Shown here: piece by piece, positions 47,610-57,563 of the stretch | How the letters are laid out: every line of letters begins with the position of its first letter | Position numbering within the stretch: the first letter of the stretch is position 1 | Notes under the pieces: model-generated | Told to the model about the DNA's origin: nothing | Databases searched by the model: none | Seen by the model: only the letters and a program-made list of their open reading frames with translations | Source: Flavobacteriales bacterium | GTDB taxonomy: Bacteria > Bacteroidota > Bacteroidia > Flavobacteriales_E > Vicingaceae | Assembly: GCA_013359255.1 (NCBI GenBank) | Contig: JABWCF010000003.1 | Span: forward strand, 186,001-250,000 | Reading direction: 5' to 3' | Length of the DNA: 64,000 bases | Made by a program: the position numbers and the translations under genes

Positions 47610-48923
47610 ATGAAAATTGCAATAGTAGGAACCGGTTACGTTGGATTAGTTACGGGCACTTGCTTTGCCGAAACTGGCAATACTGTTATTTGTGTTGACA
47701 TAGACCAAGAAAAAGTAAAAAAAATGCAAAGCGGTGTAGTGCCCATTTACGAGCCACACCTCGATATGCTTTTTGAGAGAAACATTAAACAAGAGCGGCT
47801 TTTTTTTACCACCCGTCTAGAAGAAGCAGTAGCCCAATCCGATATTATATTTTTGGCTCTTCCTACCCCACCAGGCGAAGATGGTTCTGCAGACCTCAGT
47901 TACATTCTTGGGGTGGCCAATCAACTTGGAAAAATAATGAAAAGCTATAAAGTAATTGTAGATAAAAGCACTGTTCCAGTAGGCACTTCCGAAAAAGTAA
48001 AAAACGAAATTTTTAAAAATGCATCCTGCGAATTTGATGTGGTTTCAAATCCTGAGTTTTTACGCGAAGGTTTTGCGGTAGATGATTTTATGAAACCCGA
48101 CAGAGTGGTTATTGGTACCCAATCGGAAAAAGCAAAAAAAATAATGGAAACCCTTTACAAACCTTATGTTCGACAAGGAAACCCTATTATTTTTATGGAT
48201 GAAAAATCGGCCGAACTTACCAAATATGCGGCCAATGCTTTTTTGGCAACCAAAATTACTTTTATGAATGAAATTGCCAATTTCTGCGAAAAAGTAGGAG
48301 CTAATGTAGATATGGTACGCATAGGCATTGGTTCCGACTCTAGAATCGGAAAACGCTTTTTATTTCCGGGCGTAGGGTATGGAGGCAGTTGTTTTCCTAA
48401 AGATGTGCAGGCCCTTACTAAATCAGGTAATGAAAATAATTATCCTTTTAAAATATTAGAAGCCGTAATAGCTGTAAACGAAAATCAAAAAACTATCATT
48501 CTTCCTAAGATAAAAAAATACTTCGAAGAAAATCTTTCAGGAAAAAAAATAGCTCTTTGGGGGCTTGCATTCAAACCAGATACCGATGATATAAGAGAAG
48601 CCCCTTCTTTATACATTATAAATGGGCTTCTTGAAGCGGGTGCCACTGTTTCCGCCTTCGACCCGGAAGCGATGCCGAATGTACAAAATATCCTATCCGA
48701 TCAAATTGAATTTGCTCCCACCCATTACGATGCTCTTAAAAATGCCGATGCACTAATAATCGCTACAGAATGGCCACTTTTTCGGACCCCCGACTTCGAT
48801 AAAATGAAATCGCTGATGAAAAATTCGGTTATCTTTGACGGAAGAAATATCTACGACCTAGATACCATGAAAGAAAACGGCTTTTACTACAGTAGCATTG
48901 GTCGTAAAACCATAGAAAAATGA
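47610..48923 (+). CDS. ugd: UDP-glucose 6-dehydrogenase
   Basis: A 437-aa NAD-dependent dehydrogenase making UDP-glucuronate. N-terminal Rossmann fold ([21 protein letters not shown]), [11 protein letters not shown], and the catalytic Cys in [16 protein letters not shown]. It has the ugd rather than WbpA type C-terminal motif. It begins 4 bases after the aminotransferase and overlaps the next gene by 4 bases (ATGA), so the pair ugd-uxs is translationally coupled. Confidence 0.95.
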   Translation: MKIAIVGTGYVGLVTGTCFAETGNTVICVDIDQEKVKKMQSGVVPIYEPHLDMLFERNIKQERLFFTTRLEEAVAQSDIIFLALPTPPGEDGSADLSYILGVANQLGKIMKSYKVIVDKSTVPVGTSEKVKNEIFKNASCEFDVVSNPEFLREGFAVDDFMKPDRVVIGTQSEKAKKIMETLYKPYVRQGNPIIFMDEKSAELTKYAANAFLATKITFMNEIANFCEKVGANVDMVRIGIGSDSRIGKRFLFPGVGYGGSCFPKDVQALTKSGNENNYPFKILEAVIAVNENQKTIILPKIKKYFEENLSGKKIALWGLAFKPDTDDIREAPSLYIINGLLEAGATVSAFDPEAMPNVQNILSDQIEFAPTHYDALKNADALIIATEWPLFRTPDFDKMKSLMKNSVIFDGRNIYDLDTMKENGFYYSSIGRKTIEK

Positions 48924-49891
48924 AACGAGTATTAGTTACCGGAGCCGCAGGTTTTTTAGGTTCGCACCTCTGCGAGCGATTTCTGAAAGAAAATTACCAT
49001 GTAATTGGAATGGATAACCTAATTACAGGCGACCTAAAAAATATTGAGCATCTTTTTCCCCTCAAAGAATTTGAATTTTTTCATCATGATGTTTCCAAAT
49101 TTGTACATATTCCTGGAACGTTAGATTATATCCTGCACTTCGCATCTCCTGCCAGCCCTATCGACTATTTAAAAATTCCCATCCAAACCCTGAAAGTAGG
49201 TTCTCTCGGCACGCATAATTTGCTGGGACTTGCCAAGGCGAAAGACGCCACTATGCTTATCGCATCTACCTCAGAAGTATATGGCGACCCTTTGGTTCAC
49301 CCTCAAAACGAAGACTATTGGGGAAACGTAAACCCCATTGGGCCTAGAGGCGTTTATGATGAAGCGAAGCGCTTTCAAGAAGCCATTACAATGGCATACC
49401 ACCGCTTTCATGGAGTACAAACACGCATTGCTCGTATCTTTAATACCTACGGCCCACGCATGCGATTAAACGATGGCCGGGTATTACCCGCCTTTATTGG
49501 GCAAGCCCTTAGAGGAGAAGACCTAACTGTTTTTGGCGATGGCTCTCAAACACGGTCATTTTGCTTTGTTGATGATTTAATTGAAGGCATATACCGTTTG
49601 CTGCTTTCTAACTATGTAGAACCTGTTAACATTGGTAATCCGCAAGAAATAACCATAAAAGAATTTGCAGAAGAAATTATAAAACTTACAGGCACTTCGC
49701 AAAAAATTATTTACCAACCTTTGCCACAAGATGACCCTAAACAAAGGCAACCCGATATTTCGAGAGCAAAAAAAATACTTGGTTGGGAACCAAAAATTAC
49801 ACGTACCGAAGGGCTAAAAATAACTTACGAATATTTTAAGTCTCTTCCACCGCAAGAGTTAAATAAAAAAGAACATAGGCAATTCCACTAA
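48920..49891 (+). CDS. UDP-glucuronate decarboxylase (UDP-xylose synthase)
   Basis: A 323-aa short-chain dehydrogenase/extended family enzyme (UXS type) that converts UDP-GlcA to UDP-xylose. Rossmann [14 protein letters not shown], the family-typical [25 protein letters not shown], catalytic YDEAKR and [21 protein letters not shown]. Starts inside the ugd stop (ATGA). UDP-xylose itself is not used by any other gene visible here, so a downstream glycosyltransferase must be elsewhere. Confidence 0.94.
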   Translation: MKRVLVTGAAGFLGSHLCERFLKENYHVIGMDNLITGDLKNIEHLFPLKEFEFFHHDVSKFVHIPGTLDYILHFASPASPIDYLKIPIQTLKVGSLGTHNLLGLAKAKDATMLIASTSEVYGDPLVHPQNEDYWGNVNPIGPRGVYDEAKRFQEAITMAYHRFHGVQTRIARIFNTYGPRMRLNDGRVLPAFIGQALRGEDLTVFGDGSQTRSFCFVDDLIEGIYRLLLSNYVEPVNIGNPQEITIKEFAEEIIKLTGTSQKIIYQPLPQDDPKQRQPDISRAKKILGWEPKITRTEGLKITYEYFKSLPPQELNKKEHRQFH

Positions 49892-49895
49892 TTGT

Positions 49896-50471
49896 ATGAA
49901 TACACCTTTCTTTGCACACCCTACCGCAGTAATAGACGAAGGCTGCCAAATTGGAGAAGGAACTAAAATTTGGCATTTTTCGCACATTATGCCCAATTGC
50001 AACATCGGAAAAAATTGCAATATTGGACAAAACGTAGTCATTTCTCCAGAAGTTATTTTAGGCAACAATGTTAAAATTCAGAATAATGTTTCTTTATATA
50101 CCGGAGTAACCTGCGAAGACGATGTTTTTCTTGGTCCTTCATGTGTGTTTACCAACGTGGTAAATCCCCGCAGTGCGGTTAACCGCAGAGGGCAATACGC
50201 CAGAACCATTGTAAAAAAAGGGGCTTCTATTGGTGCTAATGCAACCATTGTTTGCGGACATGATATAGGTGAGTTTTCTTTTATTGGTGCGGGTGCTGTA
50301 GTTACTAAAACAGTTCCTGCATATGCTTTGGTTGTTGGAAATCCGGCCAAACAAATAGGTTGGATGAGTGAATACGGGCATCGCCTTCAATTTGATACTA
50401 ACGGTTTAGCAACATGCCCGGAAAGTGGAGAACAATATCTATTAAATAATAATACGGTTACAAAAAAATAA
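49896..50471 (+). CDS. Left-handed beta-helix acetyltransferase (WbpD-like)
   Basis: A 191-aa hexapeptide-repeat acyltransferase ([31 protein letters not shown]). The central [18 protein letters not shown] with the following [43 protein letters not shown] in pieces is the WbpD/WlbB layout. It would acetylate the C3 amine of the UDP-sugar using acetyl-CoA. It lies directly before the WbpB-like gene. Confidence 0.9.
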   Translation: MNTPFFAHPTAVIDEGCQIGEGTKIWHFSHIMPNCNIGKNCNIGQNVVISPEVILGNNVKIQNNVSLYTGVTCEDDVFLGPSCVFTNVVNPRSAVNRRGQYARTIVKKGASIGANATIVCGHDIGEFSFIGAGAVVTKTVPAYALVVGNPAKQIGWMSEYGHRLQFDTNGLATCPESGEQYLLNNNTVTKK

Positions 50472-50472
50472 A

Positions 50473-51498
50473 ATGAATAAAATAAAATTTGCAGTAATTG
50501 GCCAAGGGCATATTGGAAAACGCCATGCCGAAATGATTCGGAGAAGTGAGCAGTGCGAACTAATTGCACTCTGCGATAATCTTACCCCGCAAGAACTTGG
50601 AATAAACAATGTAAAAGAAAAATTTTATCACTCCGTTAGCGAAATGCTAAACTCGCATCCAGAAATTGATATAGTAAATATTTGTACACCAAACGGGCTA
50701 CACGCCACTCACAGCTTAAAAGCTCTAACAGCAGGAAAACACATTGTAGTAGAAAAGCCTATGGCACTTAATACAGCCGACTGTGAAAAAATTATTTACA
50801 AAGCATTACAAATGAGCAAGCAAGTATTTTGTGTAATGCAAAACCGATATTCGCCCCCTTCCGTTTGGCTTAAACAAATGATAGAAAATAAAATGATTGG
50901 CGAAAATTTTATGGTGCAGTTAAACTGTTACTGGAACCGAGACGAACGTTATTACAAAGCAAACAGCTGGAAAGGCTCGCCCGATTTAGATGGAGGAACA
51001 CTCTTTACCCAGTTCTCACACTTCATTGATATTCTGTATTGGTTATTTGGTGATATTACTAATATTCAAGGTAAATTTTCCGACTTTACACACCAACATC
51101 TTACCGCCTTCGAAGATAGCGGATTTGTAAGTTTTAGCTTTGTAAACGGAGGCATGGGTTGCATCAACTATTCTACAGCCGTATGGGATACCAACCTAGA
51201 AAGCAGCATGACCATTATTGGAAGCAACGGCAGTATTAAAATTGGCGGGCAGTATATGGATAAAGTAGAATACTGCCACATTAAAAATTATACCATGCCC
51301 GAATTACCACCTACTAACCCCGCCAACGACTACGGTGCTTACAAAGGCTCGGCCAATAATCACGGTTATGTAATAGAAAACGTGCTCAACACTCTTTTAG
51401 GAAAAACAACCATTACTACTAACGCATTGGAAGGACTTAAAGTAGTGGATATTATCCAACGAATTTATTCCATCAGAAACACAAATTTTAGAAAATAA
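50473..51498 (+). CDS. Gfo/Idh/MocA oxidoreductase (WbpB-like)
   Basis: A 341-aa NAD-dependent sugar dehydrogenase: Rossmann FAVIGQGHIGKRHAEM, the EKP motif in IVVEKPMALNTADCE, and substrate-site GGTLFTQFSHFIDILYW. In the Wbp pathway it oxidises C3 of UDP-GlcNAcA. It begins one base after the WbpD-like gene and overlaps the next start at its stop. Confidence 0.92.
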   Translation: MNKIKFAVIGQGHIGKRHAEMIRRSEQCELIALCDNLTPQELGINNVKEKFYHSVSEMLNSHPEIDIVNICTPNGLHATHSLKALTAGKHIVVEKPMALNTADCEKIIYKALQMSKQVFCVMQNRYSPPSVWLKQMIENKMIGENFMVQLNCYWNRDERYYKANSWKGSPDLDGGTLFTQFSHFIDILYWLFGDITNIQGKFSDFTHQHLTAFEDSGFVSFSFVNGGMGCINYSTAVWDTNLESSMTIIGSNGSIKIGGQYMDKVEYCHIKNYTMPELPPTNPANDYGAYKGSANNHGYVIENVLNTLLGKTTITTNALEGLKVVDIIQRIYSIRNTNFRK

Positions 51499-52790
51499 TG
51501 TATCAGCAGTTAATTAACAAAGAAGCAAAATTGGCCGTTATTGGCTTAGGGTATGTAGGACTTCCTATCGCTCTCGAATTTGCAAAAAAAATAAAAGTAA
51601 TAGGGTTTGATATTAATGAAGCACGCATTCAGATGATGCGTAATCATATTGATCCCAGCAATGAACTTCCCAATTCGGCTTTTGAAGGCTGCGATATTCA
51701 CTTTACTTGTAACATAGAAGAATTGAAAGAAGCCCGTTTTTTTGTGGTAGCCGTTCCAACTCCCATAGACCAACACAACCTGCCCGATTTACGCCCACTC
51801 ATTTCTGCCTCTAAAACCGTAGCACAAGCCCTAAAAAAAGGAGATTATGTGGTTTTTGAATCTACCGTTTACCCTGGTTGCACCGAAGAAGACTGTATTC
51901 CCGTACTCGAAAAAGTGTCTGGTTTAACTTTTCCAGAAGACTTTAAAGTAGGTTACTCGCCCGAACGAATTAATCCGGGTGACAAAAACCACACACTAAA
52001 CAACGTAATTAAAGTAGTTTCCGGTTGTTGCAACGAATCGCTCGAAAATATTGCCAAAACATACGAAATTGTGGTGCAGGCCGGTGTACACAAAGCCTCT
52101 TCCATTAAAGTAGCCGAAGCTGCAAAAATTATAGAAAACACCCAACGAGATGTAAACATTGCACTTATGAATGAACTCTCTATCATTTTTAACAAAATGA
52201 ATATTAACACCTACGATGTGCTCGAAGCTGCAGGCACCAAATGGAATTTTCTAAAATTTTCGCCCGGACTGGTAGGCGGACACTGCATTGGAGTAGACCC
52301 TTATTATCTTTCATACAAAGCGAAGGAGTTTGGCTACCATGCACAGGTAATTAACTCCGGACGATTTGTAAACGATTCCATGGGTCCCTACGTTGCAAAG
52401 CAAACTGTAAAAAAAATAATTGCAGCCGATAAAAACATTCGAGAAAGTAAAGTATTGGTTATGGGAGCCACTTTTAAAGAAGATGTAAGCGATATTCGCA
52501 ATTCTAAAGTAGCCGATATTATAAAAGAACTAAAATCGTTTGGAATAAACACCGTTGACGTAGTTGACCCCTACGCCAGCTCGGAAGAATTACTACACGA
52601 ATATGGCTTTTCCCTAGTTCCTCGAACCGATAAAGAGTACGATGCTGTAATTGTAGCTGTTGCCCATAAGCCTTATTTAACCTGCGATGAAAGTTTTTTT
52701 ACTACTTTACTAAGTACAAAAGGAGTATTAATAGATGTAAAAGGTATTTTCCGAAAAAAAATTAATTCCCTTACTTATTGGAGTTTATAA
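51498..52790 (+). CDS. UDP-N-acetylhexosamine 6-dehydrogenase (WbpA/TviB-like)
   Basis: A 430-aa nucleotide-sugar dehydrogenase: LAVIGLGYVGLPIALEFAKK, ESTVYPGCTEED, the GYSPERINPGDKNH stretch of the UDP-HexNAc subgroup, and the catalytic Cys in SPGLVGGHCIGVDPYYL. It oxidises C6 of UDP-GlcNAc (or UDP-GalNAc) to the uronic acid, the entry to the pathway completed by the three flanking Wbp-like enzymes. It is the second nucleotide-sugar dehydrogenase of the same operon. Confidence 0.92.
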   Translation: MYQQLINKEAKLAVIGLGYVGLPIALEFAKKIKVIGFDINEARIQMMRNHIDPSNELPNSAFEGCDIHFTCNIEELKEARFFVVAVPTPIDQHNLPDLRPLISASKTVAQALKKGDYVVFESTVYPGCTEEDCIPVLEKVSGLTFPEDFKVGYSPERINPGDKNHTLNNVIKVVSGCCNESLENIAKTYEIVVQAGVHKASSIKVAEAAKIIENTQRDVNIALMNELSIIFNKMNINTYDVLEAAGTKWNFLKFSPGLVGGHCIGVDPYYLSYKAKEFGYHAQVINSGRFVNDSMGPYVAKQTVKKIIAADKNIRESKVLVMGATFKEDVSDIRNSKVADIIKELKSFGINTVDVVDPYASSEELLHEYGFSLVPRTDKEYDAVIVAVAHKPYLTCDESFFTTLLSTKGVLIDVKGIFRKKINSLTYWSL

Positions 52791-52831
52791 TTTTTTCTTA
52801 ACTTGGCTCATAATTTTAAAAAAATAACATT

Positions 52832-53119
52832 ATGAAAAAATTTATTCTAACATCTTTCTGCATTGCCGGTTTTTTCACTTTTGCAAACGCCCAAAGTACT
52901 ACCACGCCCACCCAAGCAAATACAAACACAACAGCCACTCAACAAGCCACTCGCCCACAAATAACGGTTGAAGAACTTAAGACTTGGGAGCTTAAACTGA
53001 AAGAAGGGGAGAAAATTAAGTTACATCCTGTTCGTTTAGATGTGTTTTCTCCGGAGGCAAAGGAGTATGTACTTAAAAACCCAGACAAATACGAAATTCT
53101 GAAAGTAGAAGGAAAATAA
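52832..53119 (+). CDS. Small secreted Thr/Gln-rich protein
   Basis: A 95-aa protein with a signal peptide (FILTSFCIAGFFTFANAQ), a low-complexity Thr/Gln/Asn/Pro linker (STTTPTQANTNTTATQQAT) and a short charged domain with LKTWELKLKEGEKIKLHPVR. I do not recognise it. It is separated from the sugar operon by 41 bases and followed by a strong terminator, so it may be read as the tail of that operon. Confidence 0.6.
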   Translation: MKKFILTSFCIAGFFTFANAQSTTTPTQANTNTTATQQATRPQITVEELKTWELKLKEGEKIKLHPVRLDVFSPEAKEYVLKNPDKYEILKVEGK

Positions 53120-53141
53120 AGAATCTGATTTTTATCTTATC

Positions 53142-53173
53142 AAAAAAAACGCCAAGAAATTGGCGTTTTTTTT
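53142..53173 (+). terminator. Rho-independent terminator
   Basis: Perfect stem AAAAAAAACGCCAA / TTGGCGTTTTTTTT, loop GAAA. Confidence 0.93.
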
Positions 53174-53228
53174 GAACTTTTTTGTTTTCGCTTTGTTTAT
53201 TTTACATCACTTTTTAAACCGTTAAGTT

Positions 53229-55414
53229 ATGAAAATTTTTATTCCTTTAGTTTTTATTCTTGTTGGTTCTTTAACCAATGTGGCACACAGCCAATGCACT
53301 GTTTTTATTGAAAATTTTAACAACTCCTTAGGCCAGTTTACTCCACAAAATGGAGTGAGCGGAAACTGGATTTTTACTAATTCGTGCGGGCAAAGCAATA
53401 GTCCAGGACATTCTGCTCCCGGTTCCGCTTTATTTGAAGGCTCCAGCTGCCAGTTTGGCAATGGAGGTTCAACAGTATCCGGAGAAATGGTTTCACCATC
53501 CATTACTCTACAGGAGGTGCTCCTATAGCTTCATTTAAGTACTACATCAGTAACGAATGTGGAATGGGTGGAAATACTTGTTGGTATGATGCATTGTACT
53601 TTGAGATTTCTAACAACGGTGGCATTTCTTACACCACTATTGCCAGCTCTGAAAGCGGACCTTTGGTAAACGGAGGATGGCATTCTTTTCAATATAATTT
53701 ATCATCTTATGCAGGACAAACTATAATTATAAAATTTCGTTTCAACTCTAAAGATGGATGGGGAAATGCTTATGACGGTATCTACGTAGATGATGTAATG
53801 GTAATTCAAGGATTTGCCCCAACACCCACTATTACAGCTCAAGGCCCTGTGGTGTTTTGTCCTGGAGACAGTGTAATATTAAGTTCTACCTCGGCTTCTA
53901 AATACCAATGGTCTAATGGCGACACTACTCAATCCATTGTGGTAACAAATTCTGGCTCATACAGCGTTATGATATTTGATGGTAATGGCTGCCCCAGTGA
54001 ATCTTCAAACATTATCAGTGTAAAAGTGCTTTCTGCAGCACCGGCACCCATTTTAGCAAACGATACCATTTGCTATGGGGACAGTTCTGCTTTAGTTATT
54101 GGAAATACGGGAATTTTTGAGTGGTTTGATACTCCCGGAGGAAACCTACTTTTTACAGGTGATAGCATGATGTTTAATGGTACCACCACTACTACCTATT
54201 ATATACAAAATGCTGATACTGGTGGGTTTGGACCTGGTGTTTACTATCTTACTTCTCAAAATAATGAGCCATGGTGGGATAACTCAAACATTGATGCCAT
54301 GGATCAGGCATTTGGCCCGGGCAACTGGACGACATTATACTACCAAAATGTAAACATTAATTCCTACCTTAACAATTCTACTTGCTTTATATACGTGGAA
54401 GGAAGCGATTGTAATGATGTGTTGATGGAACAGTTTTTAATCAGTAATCTTTCTGCACTAGAAGCATGGGTGAACTCAGGAGGTCATTTATTTTTAAATT
54501 CTGCCCCAAACTGTTTATCGAGTAATATGAACTTCGGTTTTGGAAATACCACCCTGAACTACCCATATTCTTGGCCAGGAGACGTTATAAGCCCTAACCC
54601 AAATCATCCTGTTTTTGTAGGGCCATTCAATACCATATTGCCTATGAGTGGGGGAAGCTATGCCCATGCAACCGTTTCAGGTACCTCTTTAGATACTATT
54701 TTAGTTGACCAATGGAACCCTAATGATGTTGTTTTAGCCGAAAAAACATGGGGAAATGGTAAAGTAATGTTTGGAGCAATGACCAATCATAATTTTCACA
54801 ATCCTGCACCAGAAGTAGGAAATTTTAGAGCAAATGTGCTTACCTATTTAAGTGAATGTGGTTTTGCTTGTGTAAGCCAACTTACTCCGGTTACAGTAGT
54901 AGTAAACCCTTTACCCGTTGTTTCTTATGAAGCCAATCCAAATTTAATTTGTATCTCTTCTAGTGTAGTTCAGCTTACCGGAGGAAGCCCTTCAGGCGGA
55001 GTATATACAGGGAACGGAGTGTTATATGGAGGAGGCAATTACTACTTTGCCTCAAATATTGTGGGCTTTGGAACTCATCCCGTGGTGTACACTTATACCG
55101 ATAACAACGGCTGTGTAAATTCTGATACATCTTACATTACAGTTTATGACTGCGTAGGTATTAATGAGCTAAACACAGAAAACGTATCTGTTTTCCCTAA
55201 CCCTGCAAACAATGAGTTAAATATCCAATTTGGATACATGGTTTCCAATACAAAGATTGAGATTCTTTCGTACAACGGGCAATTGGTATATTCCTCTTTT
55301 GCAGATAACACTAATACTGTTCAATTAGATTTAAGCCAGTACCACAAAGGATTGTACCTACTTAGACTAACCTCTGACAACGGAGAAGTAAACATGAAAA
55401 TAATGAAGCAATAA
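53229..55414 (+). pseudogene. Frameshifted T9SS type A cargo protein with jelly-roll N-terminal domain
   Basis: One gene of about 728 codons split in the track as 53229-53528 and 53564-55414. Signal peptide LVGSLTNVAHSQ; an N-terminal MAM/jelly-roll-like domain runs across the break (FIENFNNSLGQFTPQNGVSG, then GNTCWYDALYFEISNNGGISYTTIASS and NAYDGIYVDDVMV). PKD/Ig-like modules and a type A sorting domain follow (VFPNPANNELNIQF to NMKIMKQ). Near 53505-53515 the first frame reads SPSITLQEVLL and stops, whereas the shifted frame continues TGGAPIASFKYYISNECG. The loss is equivalent to one deleted base. As it stands no functional product is made, unless the base is a sequencing error. Confidence 0.82.
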
Positions 55415-55440
55415 CATCAAAATCATTATTATAAAAAAAC

Positions 55441-55468
55441 AAAAAGAGCCGATAAATCGGCTCTTTTT
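55441..55468 (+). terminator. Rho-independent terminator
   Basis: Perfect stem AAAAAGAGCCGA / TCGGCTCTTTTT with loop TAAA and trailing T residues, just after the frameshifted cargo gene and ahead of the rfbB-like gene. Confidence 0.9.
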
Positions 55469-55496
55469 GTTTTTTTACATACCACTCTAAGTTTTG

Positions 55497-55504
55497 TACC
55501 TTTG
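55497..55504 (+). promoter_or_regulatory. Bacteroidota -7 element
   Basis: TACCTTTG matches TAnnTTTG exactly, 20 bases before the rfbB-like start codon; a suitable -33 TTTG at usual distance is not seen. Confidence 0.5.
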
Positions 55505-55523
55505 CTCTCTTATAAAAAACAAA

Positions 55524-56573
55524 ATGAAAATTTTAATTACAGGGGGAGCCGGTTTTATTGGCTCTCATACCATAAGGCTTTTTGTAAATAAATATCCACA
55601 GTATCAAATTTTTAATTTAGACAGTTTAACCTATGCAGGAAATTTAGAAAACCTGCAAGACTTAGAAACGAAAACTAACTACACTTTTATTAAAGGCGAT
55701 ATTACCGACCAACCTTTTATTGAGAATCTTTTTAAGAAACACAGCTTTGATGGAATTATTCACCTTGCAGCCGAAAGCCATGTTGACCGTTCGATAGAAA
55801 ACCCCATGCAATTTGTGCTTACCAATGTAATAGGAACAGTGAACCTTCTTAATGCAGCACAACAGCAATGGGCAAAAGATTCTGAAGGCAAAAGATTTTA
55901 TCATATTTCTACCGATGAAGTATATGGCTCACTTGGAAAAGAAGGTTACTTTACTGAAGAAACATCGTATGATCCACGCAGCCCTTATTCGGCCTCAAAA
56001 GCATCGTCCGACCATTTTGTGCGAGCCTACTACCATACTTACAAATTACCCGTAGTTCTTTCTAACTGCTCTAACAACTACGGTTCGCACCAGTTTCCGG
56101 AAAAACTGATTCCTCTTTGTATTCACAATATAAAAAATTCTCACCCTATTCCCGTATACGGAAAAGGCGAAAATATACGCGACTGGCTTTGGGTAGAAGA
56201 CCACGCCCGTGCAATTGATACCATTTTTCATAATGGAAAAATTGGAGAAACCTACAATATTGGTGGACAAAACGAATGGACCAACATTGATTTGGTTAAA
56301 TTGCTGTGTGGAATAATGGATCGAAAATTACATCGCAAATCAGGCACTTCGGAAAAACTCATTACGTTTGTTACCGACCGCAAAGGACATGATTTACGTT
56401 ACGCCATCGATTCCTCTAAATTACAAAACGAACTCCATTGGAAACCCTCTCTTCAGTTCGAAGAAGGCTTAGAAAAGACCGTAGGCTGGTACTTGGAAAA
56501 CGAGGATTGGTTAAATAAAGTTACCTCTGGCGAATATCGTACATACTACGAAAAACAATATACCACAAGATGA
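55524..56573 (+). CDS. rfbB: dTDP-glucose 4,6-dehydratase
   Basis: A 349-aa NAD-dependent dehydratase, first step toward dTDP-6-deoxy sugars such as rhamnose. Features are GGAGFIGSHTIRLF, the STDEVYGSLGKEG triad region with Thr-Asp-Glu, YSASKASSDHFVRAYYHTY and NCSNNYG. Start at ATG 55524 (MKILITGG); the track adds ten improbable residues. Downstream rfbA/C/D are not in the window. It overlaps the next gene by four bases (ATGA). Confidence 0.93.
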   Translation: MKILITGGAGFIGSHTIRLFVNKYPQYQIFNLDSLTYAGNLENLQDLETKTNYTFIKGDITDQPFIENLFKKHSFDGIIHLAAESHVDRSIENPMQFVLTNVIGTVNLLNAAQQQWAKDSEGKRFYHISTDEVYGSLGKEGYFTEETSYDPRSPYSASKASSDHFVRAYYHTYKLPVVLSNCSNNYGSHQFPEKLIPLCIHNIKNSHPIPVYGKGENIRDWLWVEDHARAIDTIFHNGKIGETYNIGGQNEWTNIDLVKLLCGIMDRKLHRKSGTSEKLITFVTDRKGHDLRYAIDSSKLQNELHWKPSLQFEEGLEKTVGWYLENEDWLNKVTSGEYRTYYEKQYTTR

Positions 56574-57562
56574 ATTACTCAAAGGCTTTTCATACTGGAA
56601 GCTTAGCTGATTATACTTTTTTAGTTACCGGAGCTGCAGGATTCATTGGCTCACACCTTGTAGAATACCTACTGCAACACAAAGCCGGAAAAGTTATTGG
56701 AATAGATAATTTAAGCAACGGCTACGAGAAAAATATAGCTGCATTTTTATGCTCAGAAAATTTTGAATTTCATAAAGCCGATATTACCGATTTTAGTGTT
56801 TGTCTTTCTTTTTGCAAACAGGTTAATTTTGTTTTGCATCAGGCTGCATTAGGTTCTGTACCTCGTTCCATCGCAAACCCTCTAGATACGCATGCCTCTA
56901 ACTCAACCGGTTTTTTAAATCTGTTGGAAGCAACTCGTATTTCAGGTATAAAACGAATGGTTTATGCCAGTTCCTCCTCGGTTTATGGTAATAATACCGA
57001 CCTTCCGAAAGTTGAACACAAAATAGGGCTTCCACTTTCGCCTTATGCTGTTTCGAAAATTACAAACGAACTGTATGCCCACACCTACGCACAGATGCAC
57101 AACATGCCTGTAATAGGTCTCCGATATTTCAATATTTTTGGCCCACGGCAAAACACAAAAGGCCCTTATGCCGCAGCCATTCCTCTTTTTATTGAATCGT
57201 TGCTAAATAACCAACCCTGCTACATTAATGGCGATGGAGAACAAAGCCGAGATTTTACCTTTATAGAAAATGCGGTTCAGGCCAACATCAAAGCTCTTTT
57301 TACGAATAAAACCGAAGCATTTGGCAAAGTGGTGAATATTGCCTGCGGACAAAAAATTTCGGTAAATCAGATTTACCATAAAATTTCCAATGCCTTACAA
57401 TTAAAAAAAGAGCCTATTTACCGAGAAGAAAGAATAGGTGATGTGCGTAATTCCCTAGCCGATATATCTAAAGCCAAAGAATGGCTAAATTATACCCCCG
57501 AAGTTTTATTTGAAAAAGGAGTTCAACAAACCGTAGAGTGGTTTCTCGAAAACAGAAAATAA
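56570..57562 (+). CDS. UDP-N-acetylglucosamine 4-epimerase (WbpP/TviC-like)
   Basis: A 330-aa NAD epimerase: VTGAAGFIGSHLVEYL, QAALGSVPRSIANP, SSSSVYG, the catalytic YAVSK, and RYFNIFGPRQNTKGPYAAAIPLF. The N-terminal layout and the GSVPRSI segment are those of the WbpP/TviC group, which interconverts UDP-GlcNAc and UDP-GalNAc (or the uronic forms). With the TviB-like dehydrogenase it could give UDP-GalNAcA as in Vi antigen. Starts in the rfbB stop. Confidence 0.88.
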   Translation: MNYSKAFHTGSLADYTFLVTGAAGFIGSHLVEYLLQHKAGKVIGIDNLSNGYEKNIAAFLCSENFEFHKADITDFSVCLSFCKQVNFVLHQAALGSVPRSIANPLDTHASNSTGFLNLLEATRISGIKRMVYASSSSVYGNNTDLPKVEHKIGLPLSPYAVSKITNELYAHTYAQMHNMPVIGLRYFNIFGPRQNTKGPYAAAIPLFIESLLNNQPCYINGDGEQSRDFTFIENAVQANIKALFTNKTEAFGKVVNIACGQKISVNQIYHKISNALQLKKEPIYREERIGDVRNSLADISKAKEWLNYTPEVLFEKGVQQTVEWFLENRK

Positions 57563-57563
57563 T

